Source of the DNA: Bidens hawaiensis
Taxonomy: Eukaryota > Streptophyta > Magnoliopsida > Asterales > Asteraceae
DNA length: 64,000 bases
NCBI GenBank assembly: GCA_021521415.1
Contig: JAIQDT010000107.1
Location: forward strand, 2,790,001 to 2,854,000
Direction of reading: 5' to 3'
The notes beneath the pieces are model-generated. The model ran no database searches, had not been told where the DNA came from, and saw nothing but the letters and a program-made list of their open reading frames with translations. Shown here one piece after another: positions 11,101 through 23,090 of the stretch (the stretch's first letter is position 1; the number at the start of each line of letters is the position of its first letter). Position numbers and translations under genes: made by a program.

Positions 11101-12613
11101 CAGACAAAGAGAGCTAGAAGACTAGAGTCGAAGCAAACTGGTTCGACAAATCACCATAAGCCAAGGACCCGTTGATAGTACTAATTAGATGCACTCGGTG
11201 AAATTTTGATGGATGAATGGTCATGTGGAGGTCGTACGAGCTATTCCTAAATATTATTGGACTTTGTCATATAGATTCCTAATTTGATATTTATTGACTA
11301 AGAACCTTCGAGCCCCAATAGTGATAACCTCAGAGTCAATATCCCCTTAGCAACACGTAAACTCTAATTCCCATCTAGTATGTGCATCTTTGGCCTCTTT
11401 TAATAACTTTAAATAATTCTTCTTTGGCATTTTATAATACATAGCTTTCTTCACAAGCATTTTCTTTTCTTGAACACCTTTTAATAATGCATATAACTTT
11501 CAAAACATACTTCTCTCTTTTTTTTCATCTTTTTTTTCAATCTTTTATATCACCCTAAAATATATAACTATTTCTAAGCTCGTAAAAAGATAGACATGTG
11601 GTGGTTTGAGTACATCTAAGTATTACTATCTCAAAGTTTTTAGATTATGGTAATCCTCCCTAAGCATCGAAATTCGGTTTTATCATTTTTCAAATTGTTA
11701 GATATATTAAAATTTGCTAAAGAGGACTATCAAAGCTATTAGGGCCTACCGACACATCCCAAATCACATATGCAAACCATCCTTTCTTTTATTATTAATA
11801 TTATATTTTTCAAATTTTCTGAGAGATTGTTAACACAATGGTAATAATATCATTTCCTGCTTAACGTAGAAGAAAATCAATTTTCAAGGGACATTTTTCT
11901 TTAAAACTTTTTTAAGTTTTTTTTTTTAAATTCAGTCGCCCCAGCCACTTTCAGTTTTCGGGTCAATGGCTATCACGTATATCTACAGGTAGACAACAGG
12001 ACCAAACATATACAAGTATATGTCCCTCGAACTTAAGTAACCGACATAATTTTCAGCGAAAGAACAAAACAAATTTATTTTTTTATTTTTTTTTACAACT
12101 AAGTATAATAAATTTCCATCCCCGCACTTAGAACGAAATCATCCTCGATGAGAACAAGGAAAATAAATAAAATAAAATAAAAATATAACTTAAAGTAATC
12201 AAAAGTAAAACAGAGAACGGGTTACTCCCCAGGTTTATATGCAGAATCTGCACCAGCTGTGAATCAATCGAGCGACCGTATAGCATTTCATTCGCGGCCG
12301 CAACCCCGGGATAACCAGTTCCAAAACGCCATCAGAGCTACCATGCGCATAATAATACCTGCAATAACTCAAACTCGCTCACATGTAGCGGCGTAAAAAA
12401 CGGAGAACAAAAACATAAATAGTAAACATATATTTGTGTTTGATTATTTTTTTTTTGTAATTTTAATTATTTTTAAAAATTTTTTAATTTTTTATTGTTT
12501 TTTTATTATTTTTATTAACTAACAAAATTAAAATAAATAAAACAAGTAATAAAGAAAATCATAATACACACTCTACAACTCGAGCTGTCTCCCGAGTGAA
12601 TCATTCAACACGT
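11101..12613 (-). other. Non-coding 3' region of the Athila-type element
   Basis: This is the space between the integrase stop and the 3' LTR, where Athila elements often carry an extra (env-position) frame. No coding frame survives; there are long T- and A-rich runs (11517-11545, 11915-11930, 12430-12540). No purine tract adjoins the LTR boundary at 11100, so that boundary has probably been rearranged. Confidence 0.5.
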
Positions 12614-13922
12614 CTACGCCTCGGTGAATGAGTCAAGGTAGAACACCTCGATTGTCTGATCTGCAACTAGCTCGCCTATGTAGTGCTTCAACCTATGACC
12701 GTTCACCTTAAACTTCCCGCTCTGATCTTGTATCTCAATAGTGCCATACGGGAATACCTGAGTGACGTTGTACGGTCCCAACCATCGGGATTTCAAATTT
12801 CCCGGGAATAGCCTCAACCTGGAATTATACAATAAGACCTTATCCCCACACTTGAACTGCTTATTACCCTTCAGCTTTCTATCATGCAGTCATTCGTCTG
12901 CTCCTTATATCTAAACGACTGTGCATACGCATGATCCAGGAGCTCCTCTAACTCGTGCAACTGGTGGAACCGATTTCCGTATGTGGCAGATAAATCAAGA
13001 TTAACCCTCTGAAGGGACCATGAAGCATGGTGCTCCAACTCAACAGGAAGATGACAGGCCTTCCCATGAATCATCCGAATTGGTGTGGAACCAGTCGGAG
13101 TCTTGTAGGCTGTACGGAAGGCCCGCAAAGCGTCATCTAATTTGTCGGACCAATCCCGATGATTCGAACCAACCATTTTCTCAAGGATACGTTTGATTCC
13201 CCGATTACTCACTTCCACCTACCCACTAGTAGAAGTGAGTACCTCGATCACTAATCAAGGCTTTCGGGACTCCAAAATGAGAGAAAGATTTTTCAAAAAT
13301 CTCACTACAACTCGGGTATCGTTAGTGGGCAAGGCTGTGGCCTCGACTCACTTGGAGACGTAATCAACCACCACTAGTATGTATTTGTTCCCTCTAGACG
13401 ACGGGAACTGGCCCATAAAATCGATACCCCAAATTTAAAAGACCTCGCATACCTGAATCACACTTTGGGGCATCTCATTTCGGGATAAGATATAACCGAC
13501 ACGTTGGAATCGGTCACAGCTTTTAACGAAAAAATGAGCACTCACTTGGAGACGTAATCAACCACCACTAGTATGTACTTGTTCCTTCTAGACGACGGGA
13601 GCGGGCCCATAAAATCGATACCCCAAATGTCAAAGACCTCACATACCTGAATCACACTTTGGGGCATCTCATTTCGGGATAAGATGTAACCGACACGTTG
13701 GCATCGGTCACAGCTTTCAACGAAAAAATGAGCATCTTTGAAAATCGAAGGCCAGTATAATCCAGAATCAAACACCTTTTTCGCCGTCGAACTCGCACCG
13801 TGGTGACCTCCTGTCGGTCCCACATAACAATGGCTCAGAATCTGCCATCCTTCCTTAACATCTACACACCTCCTAATAAGCTGATCAGCACCGATACGGG
13901 AAAGATATGGTTCGTCCCACAA
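12614..13922 (-). pseudogene. Athila-type integrase, broken and internally duplicated
   Basis: From 13922 the zinc-binding domain is visible ([17 protein letters not shown] ... [10 protein letters not shown]), then the core start [17 protein letters not shown] and VVVDYVSK. The next 196 bases repeat the segment just read, shifting the frame. The rest of the core ([40 protein letters not shown]) lies at 13218-12871. The C-terminal part (YNSRLRLFPGNLKSRWLGPY) ends at 12614. A shift separates the last two pieces. The duplication and stops rule out function. Confidence 0.85.
13351..13742. repeat. 196-bp tandem duplication within integrase
   Basis: CTTGGAGACGTAATCAACCA begins at 13351 and again at 13547, and the following about 190 bases align with roughly eight or nine differences, including GGAATCGG against GGCATCGG and AACTGGCCC against GCGGGCCC. 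The period is not a multiple of three. The divergence shows that the duplication is old. Confidence 0.9.
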
Positions 13923-13935
13923 GTAGAACTTAACA

Positions 13936-14586
13936 TCAGCAAAGAATATCTCTTTTATTGGTAAGGCATCTTCGGGAGGTACCCGTCAGCAAGATAGTTC
14001 GCAAAGTCAACAAACCATGGAAAGCCCTCCTCCTGTGCCGTAACAAACATGAGACTCTCCGTCGATCCTGACCCCCCGAATCTCCTAACTCAGCTCCCTC
14101 TAGACGCGAAAGATGATCGGCCGCCACATTCTCGGCCCCCTTTTTATCACGGATCTCAATATCAAACTCTTGAAGCAACAAGATTCATAGGATAAGACGA
14201 GGCTTAGCGTCCTGCTTGCTAAAGAGATATCGAATAGCAGCATGGTCTGTGTACACAATCGTCTTGGACAAAACTAGATAGGACATAAATTTATCGAATG
14301 CAAACACCACAGATAAAAGCTCTTTCTCGATAGTGGTATAGCTCTCCTGTGCGCCATTTGAGGTCTGGCTAGCATAGTGAATCGAATGGGAGTGTTTATC
14401 CTTCCGCTGTCCAAGAACCACTCCGATTGCGAAGTCGCTCGCGTCACACACCAACTCAAATGGTAATGACCAGTCGGAAGCAACCATGATCGGGTCGTTA
14501 ACGCGTTTATCTTTCAGAAGGTCAAACACCTTGATACACTGCTCAGAAAAGACGAATGGAGCATCCTTCTCTAGAAGTTTGGTCAT
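13936..14586 (-). pseudogene. Athila-type RNase H, broken
   Basis: LPFELVCDASDFAIGVVLGQ, then HYASQTSNGAQESYTTIEKE, YTDHAAIRYLFSKQ and, after an in-frame stop at 14185, FDIEIRDKKGAENVAADHLSR. The catalytic acidic positions of the gypsy RNase H (D in CDAS, E in TTIEKE, D in TDHAA) are present. After ADHLSRLEGAE the frame is lost before integrase begins near 13960. Confidence 0.85.
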
Positions 14587-15612
14587 GGGTCTCGTGATCT
14601 AAGAAAAATCTTTATTGAACCGGTGGTAGAACCCGGCATGACCTAGAAAACTACAAATGGATCTCATAGAAGTGGGCGGGGGAAGATTAGAAATGGTCTC
14701 GACCTTCGCTCGGTCAACCTCTATTCCCGCACTCGAAATACGATGCCCCTGAACAATGCCCTAGCGAACCAAAAAATGGCACTTCTCCCAGTTAAGAACT
14801 AGGTTGGTGTCGATACAACGGGACATCATCCTCTCAAGATTAGACAAATGATGATCGAAGGAACTCCCAAATACAGAAAAATCGTCCATGAACACCTCCA
14901 TAGAGTCCTCGATCATATCATGGAAAATGGCCACCATACACCTCTGGAATGTGGCCGGAGCGTTACACAGTCCGAAAGGCATACGTATATAGCCAAACGT
15001 TCCGTAAGGACAGGTAAAAGTGGTTTTTTCCTGGTCATCGGGAGCTATGGGAACCTGGAAATACCCGTAGAAACCATCTAAGAAGCAGTAGTACTGCTGA
15101 CCTGCCAAACGCTCCAACATCTGATCAATGAAGGGTAAAGGAAAGTGGTCTTTCCTGGTGGCATCATTCAGTTTGCGATAGTCGATGTTGACTCTCCATC
15201 CAGTCACAGTCCTAGTGGGAATGAGCTCGTTCCTCTCATTGTTGACGACAGTCATGCCACCCTTTTTAGGAACCACTTGAACTGGACTCACCCAAGCACT
15301 ATCAGAAATGGGGAAAATGATCCCCGCATCAAGGAGTTTGATGATCTCCTTCTTCACAACCTCTTGCATTTTCGGATTAAGCCGCCTTTGAGGCTGAACG
15401 ACAGTTTTGAAATTATTCTCCATGAGAATTTTATGAGTGCAAAACGAAGGGTTGATACCCTTAATGTCGATAATCTTCCATGAAATCGCCTCCTTGTGCT
15501 CTTGTAGCACCTTCAACAACTTCTCTCTTTCAACCTTCGTCAAAGCAGATGCAATAATAACTGGTAGCTTCTTCTCTTCATCTAAAAACGCATACTCAAG
15601 ATTGGCAGGCAA
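14587..15612 (-). pseudogene. Athila-type reverse transcriptase, broken
   Basis: An open stretch from 15612 to 14761 carries LPANLEYAFLDEEKKLPVI, NYRKLNDATRKDHFPLPFID in a slightly altered form (INIDYRKLN-type), FLDGFYGYFQVPIAPDDQEK, MPFGLCNAPATFQRCM and the catalytic FMDDFSVFG. At 283 codons it is the longest surviving piece of this element. An in-frame stop follows CHFLVR at 14761, and the thumb/connection region (GHRISSAGIEVDRAK, FLGHAGFYHRF) continues in the same frame to RNase H. The start is set by homology; no initiation codon is expected inside the polyprotein. Confidence 0.88.
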
Positions 15613-16961
15613 ATCCTAAATCTATAAGGAAAAAGGAGGACTCTCGACGGAAGGTCGGTCCATTGGATAGTCTCTTGCGATCTCAGCAGACCACCAGATT
15701 CAGGGATATGCGACTCGGTGTCGTCATCTAAGGACTGATTGGTCATGGCAACCATCTCAATCTCTGGAATCCCCCTATCGAGAATTTGGGTATCGGAGGC
15801 GGATCCACCACATATCTCGCTGAAAAACTCCCCAACATGTTCCATGATGGTATCGATGAAGTATAAGGAGTCATCAGTAGACTTGGGGTGTTTTAGTGAC
15901 TTTCGAACGTCAAAGGTGACATTCTCATCCCCAACTCTCAAAATCAACTTACCCTCGCAGACGTCAATCAACGCATGTGCAGTGGTAAGGAATGGTGGAC
16001 CTAAGATAAGTGGGACACTATCATCATCGTTCATGTCCAAGATGACAAAGTCCACCGGGAAGATGAACTTGTTGATACGAACAAGCATGTTCTCGACCAC
16101 CACTCGGGGGTATTTTACATAACGATCAGCAAGCTAGATACTCATACGGGTAGGCCTCGGTTCGCCTAAGCCCAACTGGCGATACACGGAATACGGCATG
16201 AGAATAACACTGGCACCAAGATCCGCCAGCGCATGAACAACCGAATCATCACTCAAGATGCAGGGAATCGTGAAACTCCCATGATCGGACATCTTTTCTG
16301 GTAACTTCCTCTGTAAGACTGCAGAGCAACTAGCACTCAAAGGGATGGAAGAGACCTCGGCTAACTTCTCCTTATTTGAAAGAATATCCTTAAGGAACTT
16401 CGCATATTTAGGCATTTGAGTGAGTGCCTCAAGGAATGGAATGTTAAGGTGAAGCTGCTTCAGAAGATCAAGAAATTTGGAGTTCTGCTTCTCGTCTCTA
16501 TCCCTGTGGAGTCTCCCGGGATATGGAACTCTAGGTTGGTAGACTCTCACTGGTGTGCTGGGTAATGGCTGGTTCTCGGCCTGTGATGTACTTCCTGGGC
16601 TTCGCCTATGATGCACCTTGGCCGGTGGATACTCCAATTGAATCTCCTCATCCACCTGCTCCTCTCCATCGACTGCAGGTTCCTGATTCACGGGCTCACT
16701 ACGTGCCCCTGCACCGCTCCTCGTCGTTACAGCCTTCGTGAATGTCTTTGGATTTTGCTCAGTATTACTCGGAAGTGTTCCCGGCGACCTCTCATTCAGA
16801 CGACTTCCTATCTCTCCCATATGCCGCTCAAGATTTTGAATTGATGCTCCCTGATTTCTCATGAATGACTCGTGCTCCCAAAATTTCTCTTGAGTCTCTT
16901 TGTGACGGCAGTCCTCTCGAGTCATAAGTTGCGATGGCATCTGTGTCTGTTGTGTCATCAT
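15582..16961 (-). pseudogene. Athila-type Gag C-terminus and aspartic protease, broken
   Basis: From 16961 a polar, proline-rich stretch leads into the protease signature ALADLGASVILMPYSVYRQLG (about 16230-16170). After an in-frame stop at 16134 the domain continues as VENMLVRINKFIFPVDFVIL and LILGPPFLTTAHALIDV. The active site is DLGAS, as in Athila relatives, rather than the retroviral DTGA. A frameshift near 15600 separates it from RT. The frame of 16961 is the same as that of the two Gag pieces upstream. Confidence 0.85.
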
Positions 16962-17024
16962 CTCCTCTAACGTGGGATTCTTCTCCCCACTACTCGCTCT
17001 CTCACCGGAATCCTGGAATAGACT

Positions 17025-18188
17025 CTAACGCTGCTGGAACCTGGACTGATTCCCGATCCTCCAGTTGGAATTTTGATTACCTCTCCACCCCGAATTATAA
17101 GAATTGAAAGAATTTTGATCTCTGTTAGGATTACTAACAAAGTCTACCGCCTCCTCCTGGAAACCTCCGGGGCACTGAACGGTATCACGCCCCCCTCTAT
17201 AAATCTCGCACAGCTTACTCTTTACCTGCATGTCCTTCACGATCTTCGCCAACGCCTCAACCTGTGCCGCAAGTGCGGTGCTCGTGTCGACCGAATGTAT
17301 ACCGCATGATAAGGAGTCAACGGTCTTGGTGCTCTTAGCAGGTGGTCGCTGGTATCCACTCATGGCTAACCCGTTAAAAAAGGAAATGCACTTATTGATT
17401 TCCTTCGTCGTCAATAAGTTGCCTCCCGCAGCCGTGTCGAGCATATTCTGAGTCGCGTATGTCACTCCGTTATAGAATTTTTCAACAACTGCCCAGTCTT
17501 GCAGGCCATGGTTCGAACATAAAGCGAGTATATTTTTTAATCTCTCCCACGCCTCGTAGAAGTTCTCGGTGTCCTCCATTTAGAAGGTATGAATCTGGTT
17601 ACGCAAACGAGCGGCCTTAGCCGGAGGATCGTATTTCTCAAGAAACTGGGTCTGCATGGCGGCCCAAGTGGCTATGGATCCCTGTGGTAGGGACTCAAGC
17701 CACAAACTCGCATGATCAACGAGTGAGAATGGAAAAACGCGGAGTTTGATGGCGTCTTCGGAGACGCCTTCAAGATGAAACGTGTCGCAAATACGTGCAA
17801 TCCGAGTGAGATGAGAATGTGGGTTTTCATGGTGCAACCCGTGAAATTGAGCAGAATGAGAGATGGTGTTCAGAATGTTAGACGGGATATGCCAATTTGT
17901 CGTAACTGCGATGGCTGGTGGAGCAATGCTGGATCTCGCTCCTGCATCGACCGGACGGGCCCGGTCTGCAACTATGCTCCTCTGTGGTGCGTCGGCCATA
18001 ATCCTATCCCTAATGACGGGTTCAGAAAAAGAAGGAGAAGAGGATGTATTACAAACCGATGTAGAAGAACTGGAAGACGGTCTGGTACGACGTCTTTCAC
18101 GAAACTCTCTCTCTGGTTCGGAATATCCTTCGGCTTCTGGCGGTCCTTGAGATCGAGTACGGTCGCATACAACTATTAAAATAAACAA
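17025..18188 (-). pseudogene. Athila-type Gag, one frame with in-frame stops
   Basis: This is an arginine/serine-rich N-terminus followed by the capsid-like retrotransposon Gag region: NTISHSAQFHGLHHENPHSH, FSLVDHASLWLESLP, LEKYDPPAKAARLRNQIHTF, then a TAA at 17580-17582 and MEDTENFYEAWERLKNILAL in the same frame. The sequence GVTYATQNMLDTAAGG and an asparagine/arginine-rich tail (GWRGNQNSNWRIGNQSRF) follow, ending at a stop at 17025. No zinc knuckle was seen. The true start is uncertain; the first in-frame ATG is at MADAPQRS. Confidence 0.85.
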
Positions 18189-18302
18189 AATAAACTAAAA
18201 TTAGGTAAACTATTTTAACTAACAAACAAAGCAAATAAGAAAAACAGAAAGGAAAAAAGGTAAGTCCTAACTCGAGTCGTTCTCAATACGCCTCTAACCG
18301 TG

Positions 18303-18320
18303 TCCCCAGCAACGGCGCCA
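18303..18320 (-). other. tRNA-Asp primer binding site
   Basis: TCCCCAGCAACGGCGCCA on the plus strand is the 3' end of plant tRNA-Asp with one change (A for G). The complement on the minus strand therefore binds that tRNA. It lies six bases from the 5' LTR, which starts at 18327 in plus coordinates. This site is typical of the Athila/Tat group. Confidence 0.88.
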
Positions 18321-18326
18321 AAAACT

Positions 18327-19402
18327 TGATGTGTGTCTAATGAATGCTTTTTCTAAGGAACTCACAACTAAGCTTTAAATTTGTTAAACGAAACTCCTAA
18401 TGAATCCACACACAACCGGCATGTGTACCGATCTTAAATAGTATAGAACTAAAGAAGTCCGAGCATATAAAACGTTTTTGATCACTAACTCTAGACAAGA
18501 CCTTCCTAAGAATAATATTTTTTAAATGATTTTTAATAATTAAATATTTAACCTAACTTACTTGACTAAACTTGACGAAACACTTGATTAAACTTAAAGA
18601 CTTGACTACAATTGGAGAAAACGTCTAGTTATGACTACAATTAAACTCATTCAATAATTAATATCAATCAAGCACAACTCAATCTTCAATTTAATTGCGA
18701 AACAATTCAAGTTAAAAGATTAAACCAACTAGTTATGAATCTTGAACAACACAATTTATGGATATAATACTCAAGTATATGGCTAAGTTTGTTGATTAAG
18801 ATTAACCCTAGCTGCTGTACCAAGTTGTCCTTAGCGATCTCCTTCCTCTCCTAGCCACCAACAAGCTCACAAAATAATATTTTTTTCTTCTTCCTTGCTG
18901 CCTCCTGTTCTGATCGGACTGTATGGGAAGAGTTGGTTTGAGGTTTTATGTATATGTTTTGTGAACTTGAGCTGCTAAACGTGAGTTTTAATTCCAACCA
19001 CCCAAATCAAATACTTTTAGCTTGTCTCCTCAAAACAAACATACACAAGCCGACCAACAACTCACAAACTGATTTTCTTTTTTGCTTCTTATTCCGATCG
19101 ACCTAGAGGTTCTAGGGTGCTTAGGTTTTATTTTTTTATGTTATAATATATATAATGCAAGTAAGGCTTTCCACAAGTGGGCTTGGGTCGGGCCTTTAAC
19201 TTGATTCTTCAAACTTTATCATAAAAGCCTCTTTTATCTTTCAAAACCCGAACCTTTTTAGTTTTAAAACTCGTCACCTACACAAAATAATAAACTTTTT
19301 AAGATCAAGTTAAAGCGTGTTAAAACATTATTTATTATATAAATTAGTGATTAAAAGGTGATAAAATGGTACGGAAAAATAAGTGTGCTTTACAACACAT
19401 CA
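18327..19402 (-). repeat. 5' LTR of the Athila-type element (1076 bp)
   Basis: It starts TGATGTGTGTCTAATG and ends ACAACACATCA, followed directly by the target duplication ATTAT (19403-19407). Compared with the 3' LTR it lacks about 800 bases; GACTACAATT occurs on both sides of the joint near 18605 and 18632, suggesting deletion through a short repeat. Confidence 0.88.
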
Positions 19403-19938
19403 ATTATGGTGTTTTGATGAGACTTCCATGGATGAAGTTCAAATTTCCAGAATCCTGCCAGATCTATGATTTTCTGGTGAGATAATTCACTTTTCCGACG
19501 AAATACGCTTTTCCGGTGAGCAGTTCAGATCCAACAACCTAATTCGCTATGTTACTATAGCAATTCATTATGAAACTTAACGAATGGAAAATTTAATGAA
19601 TTAAGTAATTCGTTAAGTTAAAGATAACGAATTAAAGTAATTCGTTAAGGTAATTCCTTAAGTTAAAGGTAACGAATTAAGGTAATTCGTTAATGTGTAT
19701 GACGAAGTGTGGAAATCTTAACGAATTAAAGGCCATTTGTGTAACTATTATAACGAGTGTGGAAATCTTAACGAATTGAACCATATCATACGCCAGTGGA
19801 TGATCGAGATGATCTCCAAGAGTTGCTTACTTTGAGGGGGAGATCTGATATGAAAAGCAACAAGTTATTGGTTTGCTGAGAAGACTTAAAGATTTGTCCG
19901 TCTGCACAAGCCCGAGAATCATCAGTCAAGAAGGAGTC
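19403..19938 (+). repeat. Family P internal region 1, 3' part
   Basis: It resumes after the Athila insertion with ATTATGGTGTTTTGATG, parallel to 23424 onward. TTCGTTA/TAACGAA words are frequent. Relative to the second internal region it lacks about 1.1 kb, jumping from AATCTTAACGAATTGA to ACCATATCATACGCCAGTGG. It ends in AGTCAAGAAGGAGTC, the weakened polypurine tract before LTR copy 2. Confidence 0.85.
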
Positions 19939-20516
19939 TGTTAGTGCATGGTTTGTGGCTGGCGATTTGTAGTTAAAGTATTCGAGAGCTACGGAAAAGG
20001 GGGAGTCTGTTAGTGCACGGTTTTGATCTCCGTAGCAATCGAATAAGTTATAGGTTGTCTAGTCTTTATATTTAATGTATATTTAATGTAAAATGGCCCA
20101 TTCGCTATGGATTGTATAGCGAATGAGGTCCATTCGTTATAGACTAGACTGTTAGTTAAGTTTATAAGCCCATTCGTTATGTAATATAACGAATGAAGGC
20201 TGGTTCGTTAATTAATTACATTCGTTATGGAATCATAACGAATGGGGCTAATTCATTATGAAGTTATAACAAATTAGGCTTAACTTAACGAATGGAGCTT
20301 TGGCCTATAAATAGGCAGATCCATGCTTATTTGTAGGTTATCACACACACGAGAGATGTGAGATCCAAATCTAAGTTATTTTCTCTCCATAAGTTATTTC
20401 AACACTATAATGTATTCATCCATAAGTATCAATAAAGTATTTATTTAATGTATCTATCGATCTCGTGTTGATTTATCGTATTTTCGGCTAGATCGTGGCT
20501 CTAGGACATTTCATCA
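19939..20516 (+). repeat. Family P LTR, copy 2 (shared middle LTR)
   Basis: TGTTAGTGCATGG to CATTTCATCA. It serves as the 3' LTR of the first unit and the 5' LTR of the second. TATAAATAGG is at 20306. The four bases after it (ATTG) and the last A form the left copy of the AATTG duplication made by the solo LTR at 20521. Confidence 0.9.
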
Positions 20517-20520
20517 ATTG

Positions 20521-23090
20521 TATGAAAAACTGAAAATTTTTGCCTTTTTCAGACACCCATCGCGACTTGACTCAAATTTTCGGGATGAAAATTCTTTCAA
20601 CATGGGAATGATGTGACACTCGTCAATTTCAGGTTAACGTCGTTAATCCGAACTCCGTTAATTGAAACATAAGATCACACGAACTGTAACGCATATCTCA
20701 TTACATTTAAACTAGGGTTTAGATGACGCATGACAATCACTACACAAGTAGTCTTTCGGAATTTCACCAAAACACACACGAGAAGGCTCAAACCGTTGGT
20801 GAACAAACGATAAGTATCATAAAGAAGTTGATAATTATGTGTTACGTTTATGTCCTAGTTGGTGTTTACTTGCATAATGTTAATTCATGTGGAAAATAAA
20901 CTAACTTGTGCTAGAAATTGATTAACTAGAAGATTAGGGGGTTAAGTATAATATATTAATATTATAATCAGGTTATTACACAACCCTAATCCCCCTCCCT
21001 CTCTTGGCGACCGTAGCCCACACACACACACATACAACCTCTTTTTCAAGCTTGTTTTGAAGGATTCGAGGTTCTAGATAGGTAATTAACATCACCTCTT
21101 GCTGTTTTAATGATTTTATTATGATATTGGGCATGTTAATCAAAACCCTAAATCTTGAAAGTGATGATTTAAGATGGGTTAGGGTTTAATTATATGTTTG
21201 TTGATGATTGCTAGTGAATTGATAACGAGTTGTATGATTATTGATTGTTAATCGCATGTTTCTTGAAATTGAACTTTGAAGTAAAACCCTAATTGTGTAT
21301 GTAAAGTGAAATTGAGATGCATGGTTGGTGGATTATGCATCTAGAGGGTTGTATGTATGAGTTATAGTGCATAGGTTAATTGTATGTTGAGTTTTGATGA
21401 AAACTGATGCTGGACAGATTCTTGAATTCGTATTTAAATGGCTGTAACTCGTTGTTAATGTTGTGTTTGGAAGTAATTATTGACTCTATGATGTATTAGG
21501 TCGAGTCTAGTTTCTAAAAAGTATGAATTTGTAATTTTTGGACGTGTAAAAGTTAGTTTTATTATTTTACAAATCTGTTGTGCAAGTCTGATTTGGGACG
21601 CCTGCTGGTAGGCTGTTTTGTGATTAAGATATCTCATAAACAAAAAGACCAATGGGGTTTATTCCACTTCTTAAAGTTAATATTTTGGGTTAGAAATCTA
21701 ACCCAATTGGTCTTGCATTAATTGGATTTGCCATGTAACGGGAATAACAAATAACATTCTGTTGTGCATGATAATGACTGTTGTGTTTACTGTGATGTTT
21801 TGATCATTATGAGAAAACCGTATATGATAAAAATATAATAAAAATATTAGTAGAAACCTACTCAAGTGTGCTTCTGTGATGATTTTTGGTGATTTATTTG
21901 ACATGTTAGGATTTATTAAATAGAGTAATCTTGTCGAGTGAAAATCTGTCTGGACAATTTAGCTGCTGAATTACTTGAATTATCATGAAAAGTGCATAAC
22001 TGATCGATGTTCGCTATGTTTTGACCAAATTGCCCTTATGGGGGGATATTTGCTAGTAATGAACGATGTTAATACTTGACACTTAAGTATTTGTTCACAT
22101 GTGTAACTTATCACCAATGTGTTTGTCGAGTCGCACTTATTTCACAAATGAAACACGTAACGCATCTCATACATAAGTTGTATGTGCCGAGTCTAGGGAC
22201 TCACTCGTAGTATAAATACTTAGAAAATCTCGTTTTTGTTTTTAGAACACTAGTGAGGATTTTCTGTGACGCACACCTTTCTCGGATCTTTTTTGGTTAT
22301 CTTCGCAAACAGTGAGTTTCACGTCCCCTTTTTACTCTTTTTAAACGCTTTTATTTGGGGGAGATAACATACTCCAACGCTGTAGATTTTGTTTAGTTTT
22401 TATATATCACTTGTAAGGCTAAGTGGCAAACAAACCAACCAAAGTCCTTCATAACATCGAACCGGTTAATATTTGTATAATAGCGAGTCACTGTTGAGTA
22501 GTACTACTGGGTTTGACAAACCCCACCCAACTCTAAACTCGACTATAGGTCGAGTGGGCGTAATCTTGGCTAACACATTACCATGGTCATGGTTCACATG
22601 GTGGCAAGGCAATTGATAAACAGTCAGCTTCGGTGTCGAACACTTAGTAATACATGCTTGATAGGTTAGCTACCTATTGATATATAATTGACTTAACACT
22701 ATCTGGTAACGCAAAACGCAAAACGTAAACACAAACGCAAACACTTTATTTATATAAACTTGTGAACTCACCAACCTTGTGTTGACACTTTTAGTATGTT
22801 ATTCTCAGGTAGCCGAGTCGGGGGCGCGGTATATGATCATGCATTCGTTAAACACCATCGCTTGAAAACTTCTTTTAATCTTTATCTTAATAACTTGGGT
22901 TTTTAAGTCGTCCTGTGTGGCGCAAACTTTTTGGTTTACAAATTTACGCTTCCACATTTTATTTAAGACTTAATGTCTTGTTGGTTTGAAAACTTTAAAC
23001 ATGGTGTTTGATTATAACTAATGATTCCGATCCTGTTAGTTTACACTCTCTGACGGTAAAACTCCGTTAGAGGATTTTGAGGGTGTGACA
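20521..23090 (+). mobile_element. Solo LTR, probably Tekay-type chromovirus (2570 bp)
   Basis: The segment begins TATGAAAAACTGAAAATT and ends GAGGGTGTGACA, flanked on both sides by AATTG (20516-20520 and 23091-23095). It has no pol or gag. Its end GGGTGTGACA followed by AATTGGTATCAGA resembles a Tekay LTR/primer boundary, but here the primer-like sequence belongs to family P, as shown by its continuation into family P internal sequence. The start is not a canonical TG, so the exact left base is less certain. Promoter and leader features (CACACACACA, CTAGCAATGAACG-like leader) are loosely placed. Confidence 0.75.

Larger units (their letters stand above)
9194..19402 (-). mobile_element. Athila-type Ty3-gypsy element (10.2 kb), decayed
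   Basis: The element is bounded by LTRs starting TGATGTGTG and ending ACACATCA and by 5-bp duplications ATTAT (9189-9193 and 19403-19407). On the minus strand the order is 5' LTR (19402-18327), tRNA-Asp primer site, Gag, protease, RT, RNase H, integrase, a non-coding 1.5 kb and the 3' LTR (11100-9194). Athila assignment rests on the tRNA-Asp primer, the long LTR, and sequences such as FMDDFSVFG and [17 protein letters not shown]. Many stops, several frameshifts and a tandem duplication in integrase show that it is dead. Confidence 0.9.

Noticed and set aside
14848..15483. Plus-strand frames of 77-112 codons opposite the Athila-type RT
   Set aside because: They are the antisense shadow of a conserved RT frame.
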